From Flavobacteriaceae bacterium (GTDB lineage Bacteria > Bacteroidota > Bacteroidia > Flavobacteriales > Weeksellaceae): a DNA stretch of 64,000 nucleotides. The translations under genes were made by a program, and so were the position numbers. Numbering within the stretch: position 1 is the stretch's first letter; each line of letters opens with the position of its first letter. The notes beneath the pieces were generated by a model. It was not told the DNA's origin, ran no database searches, and worked only from the letters and a program-made list of their open reading frames with translations. The DNA is taken from assembly GCA_030538275.1 (NCBI GenBank), contig JAUNUH010000001.1, positions 397,829-461,828 of the forward strand. Direction: 5' to 3'. Of the stretch, positions 17,854 through 26,609 are shown one piece after another.

Positions 17854-18593
17854 ATAAATAATTCGTCGGGATATTTTACATCCAATAAAAATAATCCATG
17901 CGCTGGTGCCGAAGCAGCTGCAAATTTACGGTCTTTTTTTACGATAATTTCTTTAAAATCACTTTTGCTTAACTTTCCGCTTCCTACTTCTACCAAGGTT
18001 CCTACAATAGAGCGTACCATATTACGCAAAAACCGATCTGCACAAATAGTAAAAATCAGATTTTCATTTTGTTGAATCCATTTTGCCGTTTTTACTTGGC
18101 AAATATTGGTTTTATTATCAGTATGTAATTTGGCAAAACTCGTGAAATCAGTCATTTCATATAAAATCTCTGCCGCTTCATTCATTTTATTCACATCCAG
18201 TTTTTGATAATTCCAATACCAACTCACTTCGGATAAGAATGGATTTTTTTGATAATGAATGAAATATTGATAAGTTCTTTCTATGGCATCAAATCGGGCA
18301 TGTGCCTCTTTTTTCACTTGTTTTATGGATTGAACTGCAATGTCTTGCGGCAAAAATGCATTTATTCTATAAACAAAATCAGAACGAATTTCTATTTCAG
18401 TATCGAAATGAGCTGTCATTTGCTTAGCATGTACGCCTGTATCAGTACGGCCTGCAGCGGTAAGTATTGTCGTAACTCCCAATATTTTTGAAACTCTATC
18501 TTGTAATATTTCCTGAACACTGGTAGCATTGGGTTGAATTTGCCAGCCGTGATAATTTTTTCCCAGATATGAAAAGTTCAGAAAATATCTCAA
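17850..18593 (-). CDS. truA: tRNA pseudouridine(38-40) synthase TruA
   Basis: Converts uridines 38-40 of the tRNA anticodon arm to pseudouridine. 247 residues, typical. Opens RYFLNFSYLGKNYHGWQ, the family N-terminus, which supports the TTG start at 18593. The catalytic Asp51 lies in AAGRTDTGVHAKQ. Later motifs: DIAVQSIKQV, DFTSFAKLH and DRFLRNMVRSIVGTLVEVG. First gene of an operon with the ABC exporter (4-base overlap). A perfect -7 element at 18611-18618 (minus) lies 17 bases upstream. Divergent from the phosphodiesterase gene. Confidence 0.97.
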   Translation of the reverse strand: MRYFLNFSYLGKNYHGWQIQPNATSVQEILQDRVSKILGVTTILTAAGRTDTGVHAKQMTAHFDTEIEIRSDFVYRINAFLPQDIAVQSIKQVKKEAHARFDAIERTYQYFIHYQKNPFLSEVSWYWNYQKLDVNKMNEAAEILYEMTDFTSFAKLHTDNKTNICQVKTAKWIQQNENLIFTICADRFLRNMVRSIVGTLVEVGSGKLSKSDFKEIIVKKDRKFAAASAPAHGLFLLDVKYPDELFI

Positions 18594-18610
18594 TTGCGTA
18601 AATTTGAATG

Positions 18611-18618
18611 CAAAAATA
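18611..18618 (-). promoter_or_regulatory. -7 promoter element of truA
   Basis: Minus-strand TATTTTTG followed by CA, 17 bases upstream of the TTG start codon. Confidence 0.5.
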
Positions 18619-18628
18619 ACACGATTTT

Positions 18629-19123
18629 ATGACAAAAATTTTGCTCTTGTCTGACACGCATCATTATATTGATGAAAGAATTTTAAATTTTGCCCAAAAA
18701 GTAGATGAAATATGGCATGCTGGTGATATAGGAGATATAAAAGTAACAGATGCTTTGCGTAAAATTAAGCCTCTACGTGCGGTTTATGGTAATATCGACA
18801 ATCAAGAAATTAGAGCTGAATTTCCTTTAAATCAAATTTTTGAAGTTGAAAAAGTTAAAGTTTTTATGACGCATATTGGCGGATATCCACGTTACAGCCA
18901 GCGTGTAAGAGATATATTAATCCAAGAAAAACCCAAATTATACATTTGCGGGCATTCGCATATTCTGAAAGTGATGTATGATAAAAAAATGAATTTTCTA
19001 CATATGAACCCAGGTGCAGCTGGGAATTACGGTCAACAAAAAGTAAGAACAATGCTCAGATTTTCAATGGATGAGGAGCGTATAGAAAATTTGGAAATTA
19101 TAGAATTAGGGAAACTTTTGTAA
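18629..19123 (+). CDS. YfcE/MJ0936-type metallophosphoesterase
   Basis: Small calcineurin-like phosphodiesterase, 164 residues, the normal size for the YfcE family. The dimetal site is complete: LLSDTHHYID (Asp-x-His), HAGDIGD (GD), VYGNIDNQEI (GNxD, with Asn), FMTHIGGYP (His) and CGHSHILKVMYDKK (GHxH). Its natural phosphodiester substrate is unknown. It is divergent from truA with only a 35-base gap and converges on the rnz gene with 9 bases between stops and no visible hairpin. Confidence 0.93.
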   Translation: MTKILLLSDTHHYIDERILNFAQKVDEIWHAGDIGDIKVTDALRKIKPLRAVYGNIDNQEIRAEFPLNQIFEVEKVKVFMTHIGGYPRYSQRVRDILIQEKPKLYICGHSHILKVMYDKKMNFLHMNPGAAGNYGQQKVRTMLRFSMDEERIENLEIIELGKLL

Positions 19124-19132
19124 AAATATATC

Positions 19133-20056
19133 TTAAACTCTTTCTAGTGTGAATTCTTGTAAAGTTTTGGGTAATATTGAATTGGGAAAAACTTCTTTGG
19201 CTTCATTCAACAATTGATTAAATTCTCGATATCTATTAGAAAAGTGGCCTAAAATCAATTGACCTGCATTGGCTTCGCGTGCTATGAGGGCTGCTTGACG
19301 GGCAGTAGAATGTCCTGTTTTTTTTGCCATTTCTTCGAGTTCGCTGCCAAAAGTTGCTTCGTGATACATCAAATCTACATTTTGAATTAAATCCACCAAC
19401 TCTCTGCGATATCTGGTATCTGAACAAAAGGCATACGACAAGGGTTTTTCTTGGGGATAGGTGAGAAGTTCATTGGGAATAATTTGGCCAGAAGACAATT
19501 TAAAATCCTTTCCTAATTTGAGATTGAGATAATCGCAAGTTTCAATTTCTGGAAATTTCAACACTTCCTGGATTTTCAGATTTTTCAATTTTGGTTTTTC
19601 TTTAATCAAAAATCCATTACAATAAATACGATGATCTAGTGGCAGATTATAAACTTCTACTTTTTTGTCTTCAAAAATCAATCTGGAATCAAAAAAATCC
19701 ATTTCATAAAAAATCAAATCAAAATTACAATGTGATTGTGTGTGTTTTAATTGATTTTCAATAAAATCTTTTATACCCAAAGGACCAAAAATATGCATTG
19801 GAGTTGTCTTGCCTAGTAACATAAGGCTGGAAATGAATCCGATAAGTCCAAAAATATGATCCCCGTGTAAATGAGAAATAAAAACATGGTTGATTTTGGA
19901 AAATTTGGCCTTAATTTTACGTAATTGCACTTGTGTACCTTCCCCGCAATCGATTAATATCAACCTTTCATTCACATTAATCAATTGTGCGGTAGGGTGT
20001 GAATTTACCGTAGGTAATGCCGAATTATAACCTAATATATGAATTTGAAACGCCAA
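19133..20056 (-). CDS. rnz: Ribonuclease Z
   Basis: Endonuclease that matures tRNA 3' ends. This matters here because the tmRNA in this window has no encoded CCA, which points to CCA-less tRNA precursors. 307 residues, long-term bacterial RNase Z size. Motifs: ILIDCGEGTQVQLR, the metallo-beta-lactamase HLHGDH at 62-67, GPLGIKDFI, SYAFCSDTRY, HEATFG and LILGHFSNRY. Last gene of the minus-strand run rsfS-ftsH-LUD-cdsA-psd-rnz; its ATG is 3 bases past the psd stop. Confidence 0.96.
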   Translation of the reverse strand: MAFQIHILGYNSALPTVNSHPTAQLINVNERLILIDCGEGTQVQLRKIKAKFSKINHVFISHLHGDHIFGLIGFISSLMLLGKTTPMHIFGPLGIKDFIENQLKHTQSHCNFDLIFYEMDFFDSRLIFEDKKVEVYNLPLDHRIYCNGFLIKEKPKLKNLKIQEVLKFPEIETCDYLNLKLGKDFKLSSGQIIPNELLTYPQEKPLSYAFCSDTRYRRELVDLIQNVDLMYHEATFGSELEEMAKKTGHSTARQAALIAREANAGQLILGHFSNRYREFNQLLNEAKEVFPNSILPKTLQEFTLERV

Positions 20057-20059
20057 ATT

Positions 20060-20716
20060 TTAATCTTTGAGTCGGGCAATGATATCTGTGGCACCTTTGG
20101 TTTTATCACCGAGTTTACATAAAATTTCTGTGTCTGTAGGTAGAAAAATATCCAATCTGGAGCCAAATTTAATAAAACCGTATTCCTCACCTGCAGTAGC
20201 CTTGTCATTGAGCTTGGCATATAAGACAATTCTTCTGGCAACAGCACCTGCAATCTGTCTGAATAGAACTTCCGCGCCGTTTTCTGCTTGTACTGCAACA
20301 CTTGTTCTCTCATTTAGCTCAGAAGATTTGGGATGAAAAGCAACCATAAATTTACCTGGATGATATTTGGTATAGGTTACATCCCCAGTTAGTGGATAAC
20401 GACAAACGTGCACATTGAGCGGACTCATAAAAATAGAAACTTGAATTACTTCTCGCTTCAAATATTCTTTTTCATAGGTTTTTTCTATCACAACCACTTT
20501 TCCATCAACCGGTGCTACAATATCCAAAGGATGGGCAAGGCTGTTTCTTGGTGGATTTCTGAAAAACCAAATTATAAAACCAAAAAGTATGAGTAATAAA
20601 ATCACTGCAGGCCAAGCGTAAATTGCAGGAAGAAATAAAATGAAAGCAATTGAAATAGCTGTTATTAATAAAAATGTTACAATCAAAATTGTAATTCCTT
20701 CGCGGTGAATTCTCAT
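20060..20716 (-). CDS. psd: Phosphatidylserine decarboxylase
   Basis: Makes phosphatidylethanolamine from phosphatidylserine at the inner membrane. 218 residues, the short form common in Bacteroidota. Two N-terminal membrane segments (ITILIVTFLLITAISIAFIL, WPAVILLLILFGFIIWFF) precede a beta domain with APVDGKVVVIE, IFMSPLNVHVCRYP and NERTSVAVQAENG. The conserved FGSRLDIFLP near residue 190 holds the Gly-Ser site where self-cleavage would generate the pyruvoyl cofactor. It sits between cdsA, which makes the CDP-diacylglycerol precursor, and rnz with 3-base spacings, so it is a phospholipid-synthesis pair in one operon. Confidence 0.96.
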   Translation of the reverse strand: MRIHREGITILIVTFLLITAISIAFILFLPAIYAWPAVILLLILFGFIIWFFRNPPRNSLAHPLDIVAPVDGKVVVIEKTYEKEYLKREVIQVSIFMSPLNVHVCRYPLTGDVTYTKYHPGKFMVAFHPKSSELNERTSVAVQAENGAEVLFRQIAGAVARRIVLYAKLNDKATAGEEYGFIKFGSRLDIFLPTDTEILCKLGDKTKGATDIIARLKD

Positions 20717-20719
20717 AAT

Positions 20720-21535
20720 TTAGATAAATAAAAAATACAAATAAAGTGCTACCGATGACGTTAAAAAACTATCTAGACGGTCCAGAAAACCTCCATGTCC
20801 AGGTAATAAATTTCCGCTGTCTTTTATTCCAAATATACGTTTTAATTTAGATTCGGCGAGGTCGCCAATCGGAGCTGTAAGTGCTACAATAATTGCAATT
20901 ACAATCCAGTTTCCACGCATTTGTGGAATATTGTAATTCAGAATTATTCCGGCTATGATGGTAAAAAAGATGCCACCTATCAAGCCTTCTACGGTTTTCT
21001 TTTCTGAAATTGAGCTTAATTTTCTTGTCCCGAAATATTTTCCTGTGAGATAAGCAAACGTATCACTGCTCCACAACAGAATAAACAAACCAATGACGGC
21101 ATTCATCATTTGAAAATTATCGACTTCGAAATTTCTTACCGTGCTCATAATCAATCCAAAAGGTAAGGCTACATATACCACAGAAAAAATAAGTTTGGAC
21201 GAATCATAGGCGAGTTCGTCTGGCCTTTTGAAAATTATAAATAACGCTATTAAAAATAGAAAAGCAGGTAAAATCGTCACCAATTGAAGCCTATAACCAC
21301 CTGCAGCAAAATAAAAATCCGAGGCATAAGTATAAAATAAATAGCCAGAGGCAAGTAGGGTGGCAAGGATATAAAATTTATTATCAAAATCAAGAATTTT
21401 GATAATTTCAAATAAACACAAGGCTAGAAATACGCCAAGCATTATTAATAAAGAAATGGGAGAATACAGACTGCAAAACAGAATTACCGCCACATACAGC
21501 AACCCAAAAATAGCTCTCGTAACAATATTCGGCAT
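20720..21535 (-). CDS. cdsA: Phosphatidate cytidylyltransferase
   Basis: Forms CDP-diacylglycerol from phosphatidic acid and CTP, the branch point for phospholipids. 271 residues, integral membrane with about eight hydrophobic segments (IFGLLYVAVILFC, LLIMLGVFLALCLFEII, LPAFLFLIALFIIF and others). The C-terminal family signature GIKDSGNLLPGHGGFLDR with its Asp residues is intact. It is 3 bases upstream of psd and 5 bases downstream of the LUD gene, which fits a phospholipid section of one operon. Confidence 0.96.
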   Translation of the reverse strand: MPNIVTRAIFGLLYVAVILFCSLYSPISLLIMLGVFLALCLFEIIKILDFDNKFYILATLLASGYLFYTYASDFYFAAGGYRLQLVTILPAFLFLIALFIIFKRPDELAYDSSKLIFSVVYVALPFGLIMSTVRNFEVDNFQMMNAVIGLFILLWSSDTFAYLTGKYFGTRKLSSISEKKTVEGLIGGIFFTIIAGIILNYNIPQMRGNWIVIAIIVALTAPIGDLAESKLKRIFGIKDSGNLLPGHGGFLDRLDSFLTSSVALYLYFLFI

Positions 21536-21540
21536 AAAAT

Positions 21541-22122
21541 TTATTCTACAATAAGCAAATATATGTTTTTTGCAGCAGTAGGTTCGTTCATAGGATTTGA
21601 ATCTACACCTCCTATAGAAGTAATTCCTGTGGGTAAACGATGTGTTTTGGTTCGGTTCAAATGTTGCATGGCCTCGCTCAAATTTCCAACAATTTGGGCA
21701 TAATTTGCATAAATGATGTAATTATCAGGTAATTCGGCGATTTTTCTTCCCGACATCACGTCAGAAGACAAAACAATTGAGCCATTATAGGCTACAAGAT
21801 TTTCGCAGGTAAGAAAGTTGAAATCTGCTGTAGCAGAGGGATAATCTATAAAGTTGGCGCCAACAGATTTCAACATTTTTTGAAGATTTGAATCAAAACA
21901 TATCAATCTACTAATATGTTCGGTTTCGATAATTTTTTTAATATAACCCAGTGCTTCAGCTTCATTTTCACAATAAAAAAAGTGCCCTCCAGCTTCACTG
22001 AAGAATTTGGCAAACTTTTCATCGGGTGCCATTTCTTTTGGAAAGGTTAATTCCATGCCCTCTTCTCCAGAATCCTGTTCGGGCTGAAAGATTTCTTTTA
22101 TCCTGTTCCAAAAATTGGTCAT
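21541..22122 (-). CDS. LUD-domain protein (LutC/YkgG-like)
   Basis: 193 residues of the LUD fold found in lactate-utilisation protein C. Features: SRLICFDSNLQKMLKSVG, LTCENLVAYNGSIVLSS and ITSIGGVDSNPMNEPTAAKNIYLLIVE at the C-terminus. No lutA/lutB partners are present, so a lactate role is not supported by context. It is wedged between ftsH and cdsA in a membrane-biogenesis operon, an arrangement I recall from other Flavobacteriia. The function here is unknown. Confidence 0.82.
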   Translation of the reverse strand: MTNFWNRIKEIFQPEQDSGEEGMELTFPKEMAPDEKFAKFFSEAGGHFFYCENEAEALGYIKKIIETEHISRLICFDSNLQKMLKSVGANFIDYPSATADFNFLTCENLVAYNGSIVLSSDVMSGRKIAELPDNYIIYANYAQIVGNLSEAMQHLNRTKTHRLPTGITSIGGVDSNPMNEPTAAKNIYLLIVE

Positions 22123-22216
22123 AAAAATTTTATACGAAATTATAAAAATATTTGTAAAATATACAATTTATTTTCAGCAATAGCTTAAATAAGAAATAGT
22201 TATCACAAATCTATAA

Positions 22217-24274
22217 TTATTTTTGATAATTAGACGAATTATCAATTAAAAAATTCTCATCAGAATCAATTGAATCAGTAGAATTTTCGCTGGAATCGAG
22301 TAGGTGATCACTTTTCTTTTCGTCTTCAATTTCTGCTTGTTTCTGAATAGAATTCAATTCTTCATCAAATTCTCTTTTACCAAATATTTTCTCTAAATCT
22401 TCTCTGAAAATTACTTCTTCCACCAACAATTTTTCGGCAAGCATTGTGAGCTTATCCTTATTAGTAGTTAATAATTGTACACAACGGTTATATTGTTCAT
22501 CGATGATTCTTCGAATTTCACTATCAATTTTTTCTGCTGTTTTTTCAGAATATGGTTTTGAGAATGTAAAATCTGATTGACCAGTAGAATCATAATAAGA
22601 TACATGACCTACTTCTGGGCTCAATCCATAAATGGTCACCATGGCCATAGATTGTTTATATGCACGTTCCAGGTCATTTTGCGCACCTGTAGAATAATCT
22701 TTGCCAAACATTACTTCCTCTGCGGCGCGCCCACCGAGTAGGGCACACATCTCGTCTAGCATTTGGCTTTCTGTGGTTATTTGCCTTTCTTCTGGCAAAT
22801 ACCATGCAGCCCCCAGTGAGCGGCCACGTGGTACTATTGTTACTTTGACCAATGGTGATGCGTGTTCCAGTAACCAAGAAGTTGTAGCGTGACCTGCTTC
22901 GTGAAAAGCGATTCGCCTTTTTTCTTTGGGTTTTATAATTTTTCCTTTCTTTTCCAATCCACCAATTATTCGATCTACAGCATCCAGAAAATCTTGACGA
23001 TCGATGGCGTCTTTTCCTTTACGTGCTGCAATTAATGCAGCTTCATTGCACAAATTGGCAATATCTGCACCACTGAATCCAGGTGTTTGTCTAGCCAGAA
23101 AATCTAAATCTAAAGTTTCTTTGATTTTTAAATTTCTCGTATGTACTTTAAAAATTTCTTTTCTTTCATGAATTTCTGGTAAATCGACATAAATTCGACG
23201 GTCAAATCGACCCGCACGCATCAATGCAGAATCCAAAATATCGGCTCGGTTGGTAGCTGCCATTACAATGACATTGGTATCAGTCCCGAATCCATCCATT
23301 TCTGTAAGTAACTGATTGAGTGTGTTTTCGCGCTCGTCATTACCACCAGTAATATTATTTTTTCCGCGTGCACGGCCTATGGCATCAATTTCATCAATAA
23401 ATATAATAGATGGAGATTTTTCCTTGGCCGTTTTGAACAAATCCCGAACTCGGGAAGCGCCTACACCTACAAACATTTCGACAAAATCTGAGCCTGATAG
23501 AGAGAAAAACGGTACTTTTGCTTCACCTGCCACTGCCTTTGCCAATAAGGTTTTCCCTGTTCCGGGAGGTCCAATTAGTAGCGCACCTTTGGGGATTTTA
23601 CCACCCAAACGTGTGTATTTTTCTGGATTTTTAAGAAATTCCACAATTTCCTGAACTTCTTCTTTGGCACCTTCTAGACCTGCAACATCTTTGAAATTGA
23701 CTTTTACTTTGCTGTTTTCGTCGTATAATTTGGCTCGAGATTTTCCAATATTAAAAATTTGCCCGCCAGGACCACCAGCACCACCCGCCATTCGTCGAAA
23801 AATAAACATCCATAACAAACCAAATAAGGCAACCCAAATCAAAATCTGAAATAGAATTTCAATAAACGGATTGTTTTCTGTAATTTCTCTTTTTACATCC
23901 GTGGTGATTTCATTCGGTAATTTGTCCAGTTTTTCTATAAAGTAGGATTGATTCGCCACTTTGAAATAACGATCTGGCGGCGTACTCATCAAATTTGGAG
24001 TTTGTTTACTCCATTCTGGATTTTCATTAAATGCTTTTTCAGTAAAATAAATTGAAACGGTTTCGTCATCCTTGTTCAAAGAATATTTTTGAATGTATCC
24101 TTTCTCCAGATATTCAAAAAATTGCCTCTCTTCAATTGATTCGCCTTTGCCACTCAATCCGCCAGTCATAAGAAAAAACCAGCCGGCCAAAAATAAAGCT
24201 ATGGCGGTGTATAACCAGTTCAGATTAAAAGGACGTTTATTATTATTATTGGAATTTTTATTATTCGGTGTCAA
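22217..24274 (-). CDS. ftsH: ATP-dependent zinc metalloprotease FtsH
   Basis: Membrane-bound AAA+ protease that degrades misfolded and regulatory membrane proteins, and in other bacteria sets LpxC levels. 685 residues. An Asn-rich N-terminus is followed by TM1 ([16 protein letters not shown]), a periplasmic domain, TM2 ([20 protein letters not shown]) and a Gly-rich linker. Then come Walker A GPPGTGKT at 235-242, Walker [13 protein letters not shown], the arginine fingers in [12 protein letters not shown], and the zinc site HEAGH near 455. The acidic C-terminal tail of about 50 residues is D, S and E rich. Encoded just after rsfS (33-base gap). Confidence 0.98.
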   Translation of the reverse strand: MTPNNKNSNNNNKRPFNLNWLYTAIALFLAGWFFLMTGGLSGKGESIEERQFFEYLEKGYIQKYSLNKDDETVSIYFTEKAFNENPEWSKQTPNLMSTPPDRYFKVANQSYFIEKLDKLPNEITTDVKREITENNPFIEILFQILIWVALFGLLWMFIFRRMAGGAGGPGGQIFNIGKSRAKLYDENSKVKVNFKDVAGLEGAKEEVQEIVEFLKNPEKYTRLGGKIPKGALLIGPPGTGKTLLAKAVAGEAKVPFFSLSGSDFVEMFVGVGASRVRDLFKTAKEKSPSIIFIDEIDAIGRARGKNNITGGNDERENTLNQLLTEMDGFGTDTNVIVMAATNRADILDSALMRAGRFDRRIYVDLPEIHERKEIFKVHTRNLKIKETLDLDFLARQTPGFSGADIANLCNEAALIAARKGKDAIDRQDFLDAVDRIIGGLEKKGKIIKPKEKRRIAFHEAGHATTSWLLEHASPLVKVTIVPRGRSLGAAWYLPEERQITTESQMLDEMCALLGGRAAEEVMFGKDYSTGAQNDLERAYKQSMAMVTIYGLSPEVGHVSYYDSTGQSDFTFSKPYSEKTAEKIDSEIRRIIDEQYNRCVQLLTTNKDKLTMLAEKLLVEEVIFREDLEKIFGKREFDEELNSIQKQAEIEDEKKSDHLLDSSENSTDSIDSDENFLIDNSSNYQK

Positions 24275-24307
24275 ATTAATGTAATTTTAATATGTATAAT
24301 TTTGATA

Positions 24308-24664
24308 TTAGGCAGAAATATTCTTGGCATCGCCCCACATGCTTTCCAGATTGTAATATTCTCTTACGGGTTTTTGAAAAACGTGAACCACCACATTGCC
24401 GTAATCTAGCAAGACCCATTTGGCAACTTCTGCGCCTTCTACATTAATCGGGCGTTCCTTGACCAAATTTCTTACTTTTTTTTCTATATTAGCCGCAATT
24501 GCAGCAACCTGAGTGTTGGAATTTCCGCTGCAAATAATAAAATATTCGCTAACGGCGTTATCAATTTCCTTTAAATCGAGAATAGTAATATCTTCACCTT
24601 TTATATCATCTATGCTGTCTACAATCGTTTCTACCAGTTTGTTGGTGACAGTTTTTTTTGTCAT
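24308..24664 (-). CDS. rsfS: Ribosomal silencing factor RsfS
   Basis: Binds ribosomal protein uL14 and blocks 30S-50S joining when nutrients are low. 118 residues, typical. Family features: IVDSIDDIKGEDITILDLKE, YFIICSGNSNTQVAAIA, VEGAEVAKWVLLDYGNVVVHVF and REYYNLESMWGDA. First gene of the rsfS-ftsH-LUD-cdsA-psd-rnz run. A -7 box (TACTTTTG, minus, 24690-24697) lies 25 bases upstream, and birA is divergent on the other side. Confidence 0.95.
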   Translation of the reverse strand: MTKKTVTNKLVETIVDSIDDIKGEDITILDLKEIDNAVSEYFIICSGNSNTQVAAIAANIEKKVRNLVKERPINVEGAEVAKWVLLDYGNVVVHVFQKPVREYYNLESMWGDAKNISA

Positions 24665-24689
24665 TCAGTTTTCTTTAATTTTAAACCTA

Positions 24690-24697
24690 CAAAAGTA
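24690..24697 (-). promoter_or_regulatory. -7 promoter element of the rsfS-ftsH operon, inside a small dyad
   Basis: Minus-strand TACTTTTG lies within the perfect dyad CCTAC-TTTT-GTAGG (24688-24701), in the 73-base gap shared with birA. Confidence 0.5.
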
Positions 24698-24737
24698 GGC
24701 AAATTTAACCTTATTTTTATAAAATACCTATGTAATT

Positions 24738-25481
24738 ATGCTTGATCGTGTTTATAATATCAAATATTTCCATTACCAGGAACTCGATTCTACGAATCAA
24801 AAGATATACCAACTGGCAATTGAAAATGCAGATGACTGGAGCGTTGTCTGGTGTGATAGACAAATTCATGGTCGAGGATATGGATTAAATCATTGGATAT
24901 CTGAGCCTTATCAAAACGCTACCTTTAGTTTTTTGCTTAGAAAACCATTCGAAGCAGAAAAGGATTTACCGATTTTGAATATGTGGATTTCACTCAAAAT
25001 TGTAGAATTCTTGACAAAGTGGCAGATTCAAGCGCATGTGAAATGGCCAAATGACATATGGGTGGGTCGAAAAAAAATTTCGGGAATTTTGATACAAAAC
25101 AAACTTACGGGAAGTAGGGTGAAATTCACTATTATTGGAATTGGGATTAATTTAAACCAAATCGAATTCAACGGAATTTCTGCTACTTCTATTCAACTCG
25201 AAAATCCAGCTGTACACATTGTTCCACAAGAATTTATTAAAAATATTATGGAGTTTTTTTATGATGAATTTATCACATTTACACCAATGAATTATGATAA
25301 AATTTCCCAAGCCTATAATGCTAATTTATTACGTATTAATCAAATTTCTGTATTTGAAAAAGAAGGAAAAAAATTTATGGGAATTATTAGAAAAGTTACG
25401 CAAAACGGAGAAATCATCATAGAAACAGAAAATGGCAGCCTGAACGCTTTTAAACACAAGGAAATTTCTTTAATTCATTAA
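24738..25481 (+). CDS. birA: Biotin--[acetyl-CoA carboxylase] ligase
   Basis: Attaches biotin to the biotin carboxyl carrier protein. 247 residues, so it is the short form without the N-terminal helix-turn-helix repressor domain of E. coli BirA. Motifs: LDSTNQKIYQLA, the biotin/ATP loop QIHGRGYGLNHW (GRGYG in place of the more usual GRGR), and KWPNDIWVGRKKISGILIQ. The C-terminal SH3-like cap is present (GIIRKVTQNGEIIIETENGS). Divergent from the rsfS operon, a neighbourhood seen in many Flavobacteriia. The 190-base gap after it holds no gene. Confidence 0.95.
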   Translation: MLDRVYNIKYFHYQELDSTNQKIYQLAIENADDWSVVWCDRQIHGRGYGLNHWISEPYQNATFSFLLRKPFEAEKDLPILNMWISLKIVEFLTKWQIQAHVKWPNDIWVGRKKISGILIQNKLTGSRVKFTIIGIGINLNQIEFNGISATSIQLENPAVHIVPQEFIKNIMEFFYDEFITFTPMNYDKISQAYNANLLRINQISVFEKEGKKFMGIIRKVTQNGEIIIETENGSLNAFKHKEISLIH

Positions 25482-25671
25482 TCTTTCATTATTTATAAAA
25501 AAATCAAAGAACTTTTTTGTAAAATATAAAAATTAAATGTTAGTTTATTATTGAAAAGTTAAAATACTTGATTGAAAATTAAAATTCGATAATATGTGAA
25601 AATTATTTTGCTTAAAATCCTGATGTTTTCATCCTATTCATATCATTTAATAGTTGTAAATTTACCCGATT

Positions 25672-26184
25672 ATGACAGAAGAAAAAGTGGTTTTAATTAA
25701 CCGAAATGACGAAGTTTTGGGTTTGATGGAAAAACAACAAGCGCATATTGCTGGTTTGCTACACCGCGCTTTTTCCGTATTTATTTTTAATGAAAAAGGC
25801 GAATTACTTTTACAACAACGCGCGCTAGAAAAATACCATACACCAGGTTTATGGACCAACACATGTTGCAGCCATCCACGTGAAGGCGAATCCTATCTAG
25901 ATGCAGCCAACCGTCGTTTGATGGAAGAAATGGGAATTGCATGTAATCTAGAATATTTGTTTGAATTTATTTACAAAGCAGATGTAGGCGAGGGGCTTAC
26001 AGAGCACGAGCTTGATACGGTTTTTCGCGGAGTCTATAATGACGAACCTGTGATAAACCCTAGCGAAGTTGCCAATTATAAATGGATGGATTTTGAAGAA
26101 TTAAAAAAGGATATCGTAGAAAATCCAGAAAGATATACGCCGTGGTTCAAAATTATTTTTAATCAATATTTAGAACATTTATAA
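25672..26184 (+). CDS. idi: Isopentenyl-diphosphate delta-isomerase, type I
   Basis: Interconverts IPP and DMAPP for isoprenoid synthesis. 170 residues, Nudix fold. The catalytic Cys is in NTCCSHPREGE, the Nudix helix reads ANRRLMEEMGI, and the acidic metal/catalytic loop reads GEGLTEHELDTVF, all hallmarks of type I Idi. The stop codon overlaps the next ATG by one base (TAATG), so it is coupled to the PTPS-family gene. A near-match -7 element (TAAATTTA) lies about 10 bases upstream. Confidence 0.95.
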   Translation: MTEEKVVLINRNDEVLGLMEKQQAHIAGLLHRAFSVFIFNEKGELLLQQRALEKYHTPGLWTNTCCSHPREGESYLDAANRRLMEEMGIACNLEYLFEFIYKADVGEGLTEHELDTVFRGVYNDEPVINPSEVANYKWMDFEELKKDIVENPERYTPWFKIIFNQYLEHL

Positions 26185-26594
26185 TGCGTGTAACGGTTCA
26201 TAGAAAAGCCCATTTCAACGCAGCACATAGACTGTATAATTCTGCATGGGACGACGAAAAGAACTTTAAAACATTTGGTAAATGTTCCTACCCAAATTAT
26301 CACGGTCATAATTATGAAATGATAGTAAGTGTAACAGGTGAAATCGACCCTGTGACGGGTTTTGTAATAAATCTGGATGTATTGAAACGAATTATTTATG
26401 AAGAAATTGAAGTGTATTTTGACCATAAAAATTTGAATCTGGATTTAATAGAATTCAAAGATAAAATTCCAACAGCAGAAAATATTGTCGTATTGATTTG
26501 GAATAGAATTCGTTACCGACTTGATGATCATATTGATTTGAAAATTACCCTGTATGAAACACCAAGGAATTTTGTAACTTACGATGGAAATTAA
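26184..26594 (+). CDS. 6-pyruvoyl-tetrahydropterin synthase / QueD family protein
   Basis: 136 residues of the PTPS/QueD family. Zinc-binding His residues are in FNAAHRL and HGHNY. The catalytic segment reads GKCSYPNYHGHNYE, followed by GEIDPVTGFVINL. This GKCxxPNxHGHNY plus GEIDPVTGxVxNL pattern looks more like 6-pyruvoyl-tetrahydropterin synthases than standard QueD. The protein could therefore make a tetrahydropterin cofactor rather than, or as well as, the queuosine precursor. Translationally coupled to idi (1-base overlap) and 15 bases upstream of gcvT. Confidence 0.88.
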   Translation: MRVTVHRKAHFNAAHRLYNSAWDDEKNFKTFGKCSYPNYHGHNYEMIVSVTGEIDPVTGFVINLDVLKRIIYEEIEVYFDHKNLNLDLIEFKDKIPTAENIVVLIWNRIRYRLDDHIDLKITLYETPRNFVTYDGN

Positions 26595-26609
26595 AACATA
26601 TATATATTT

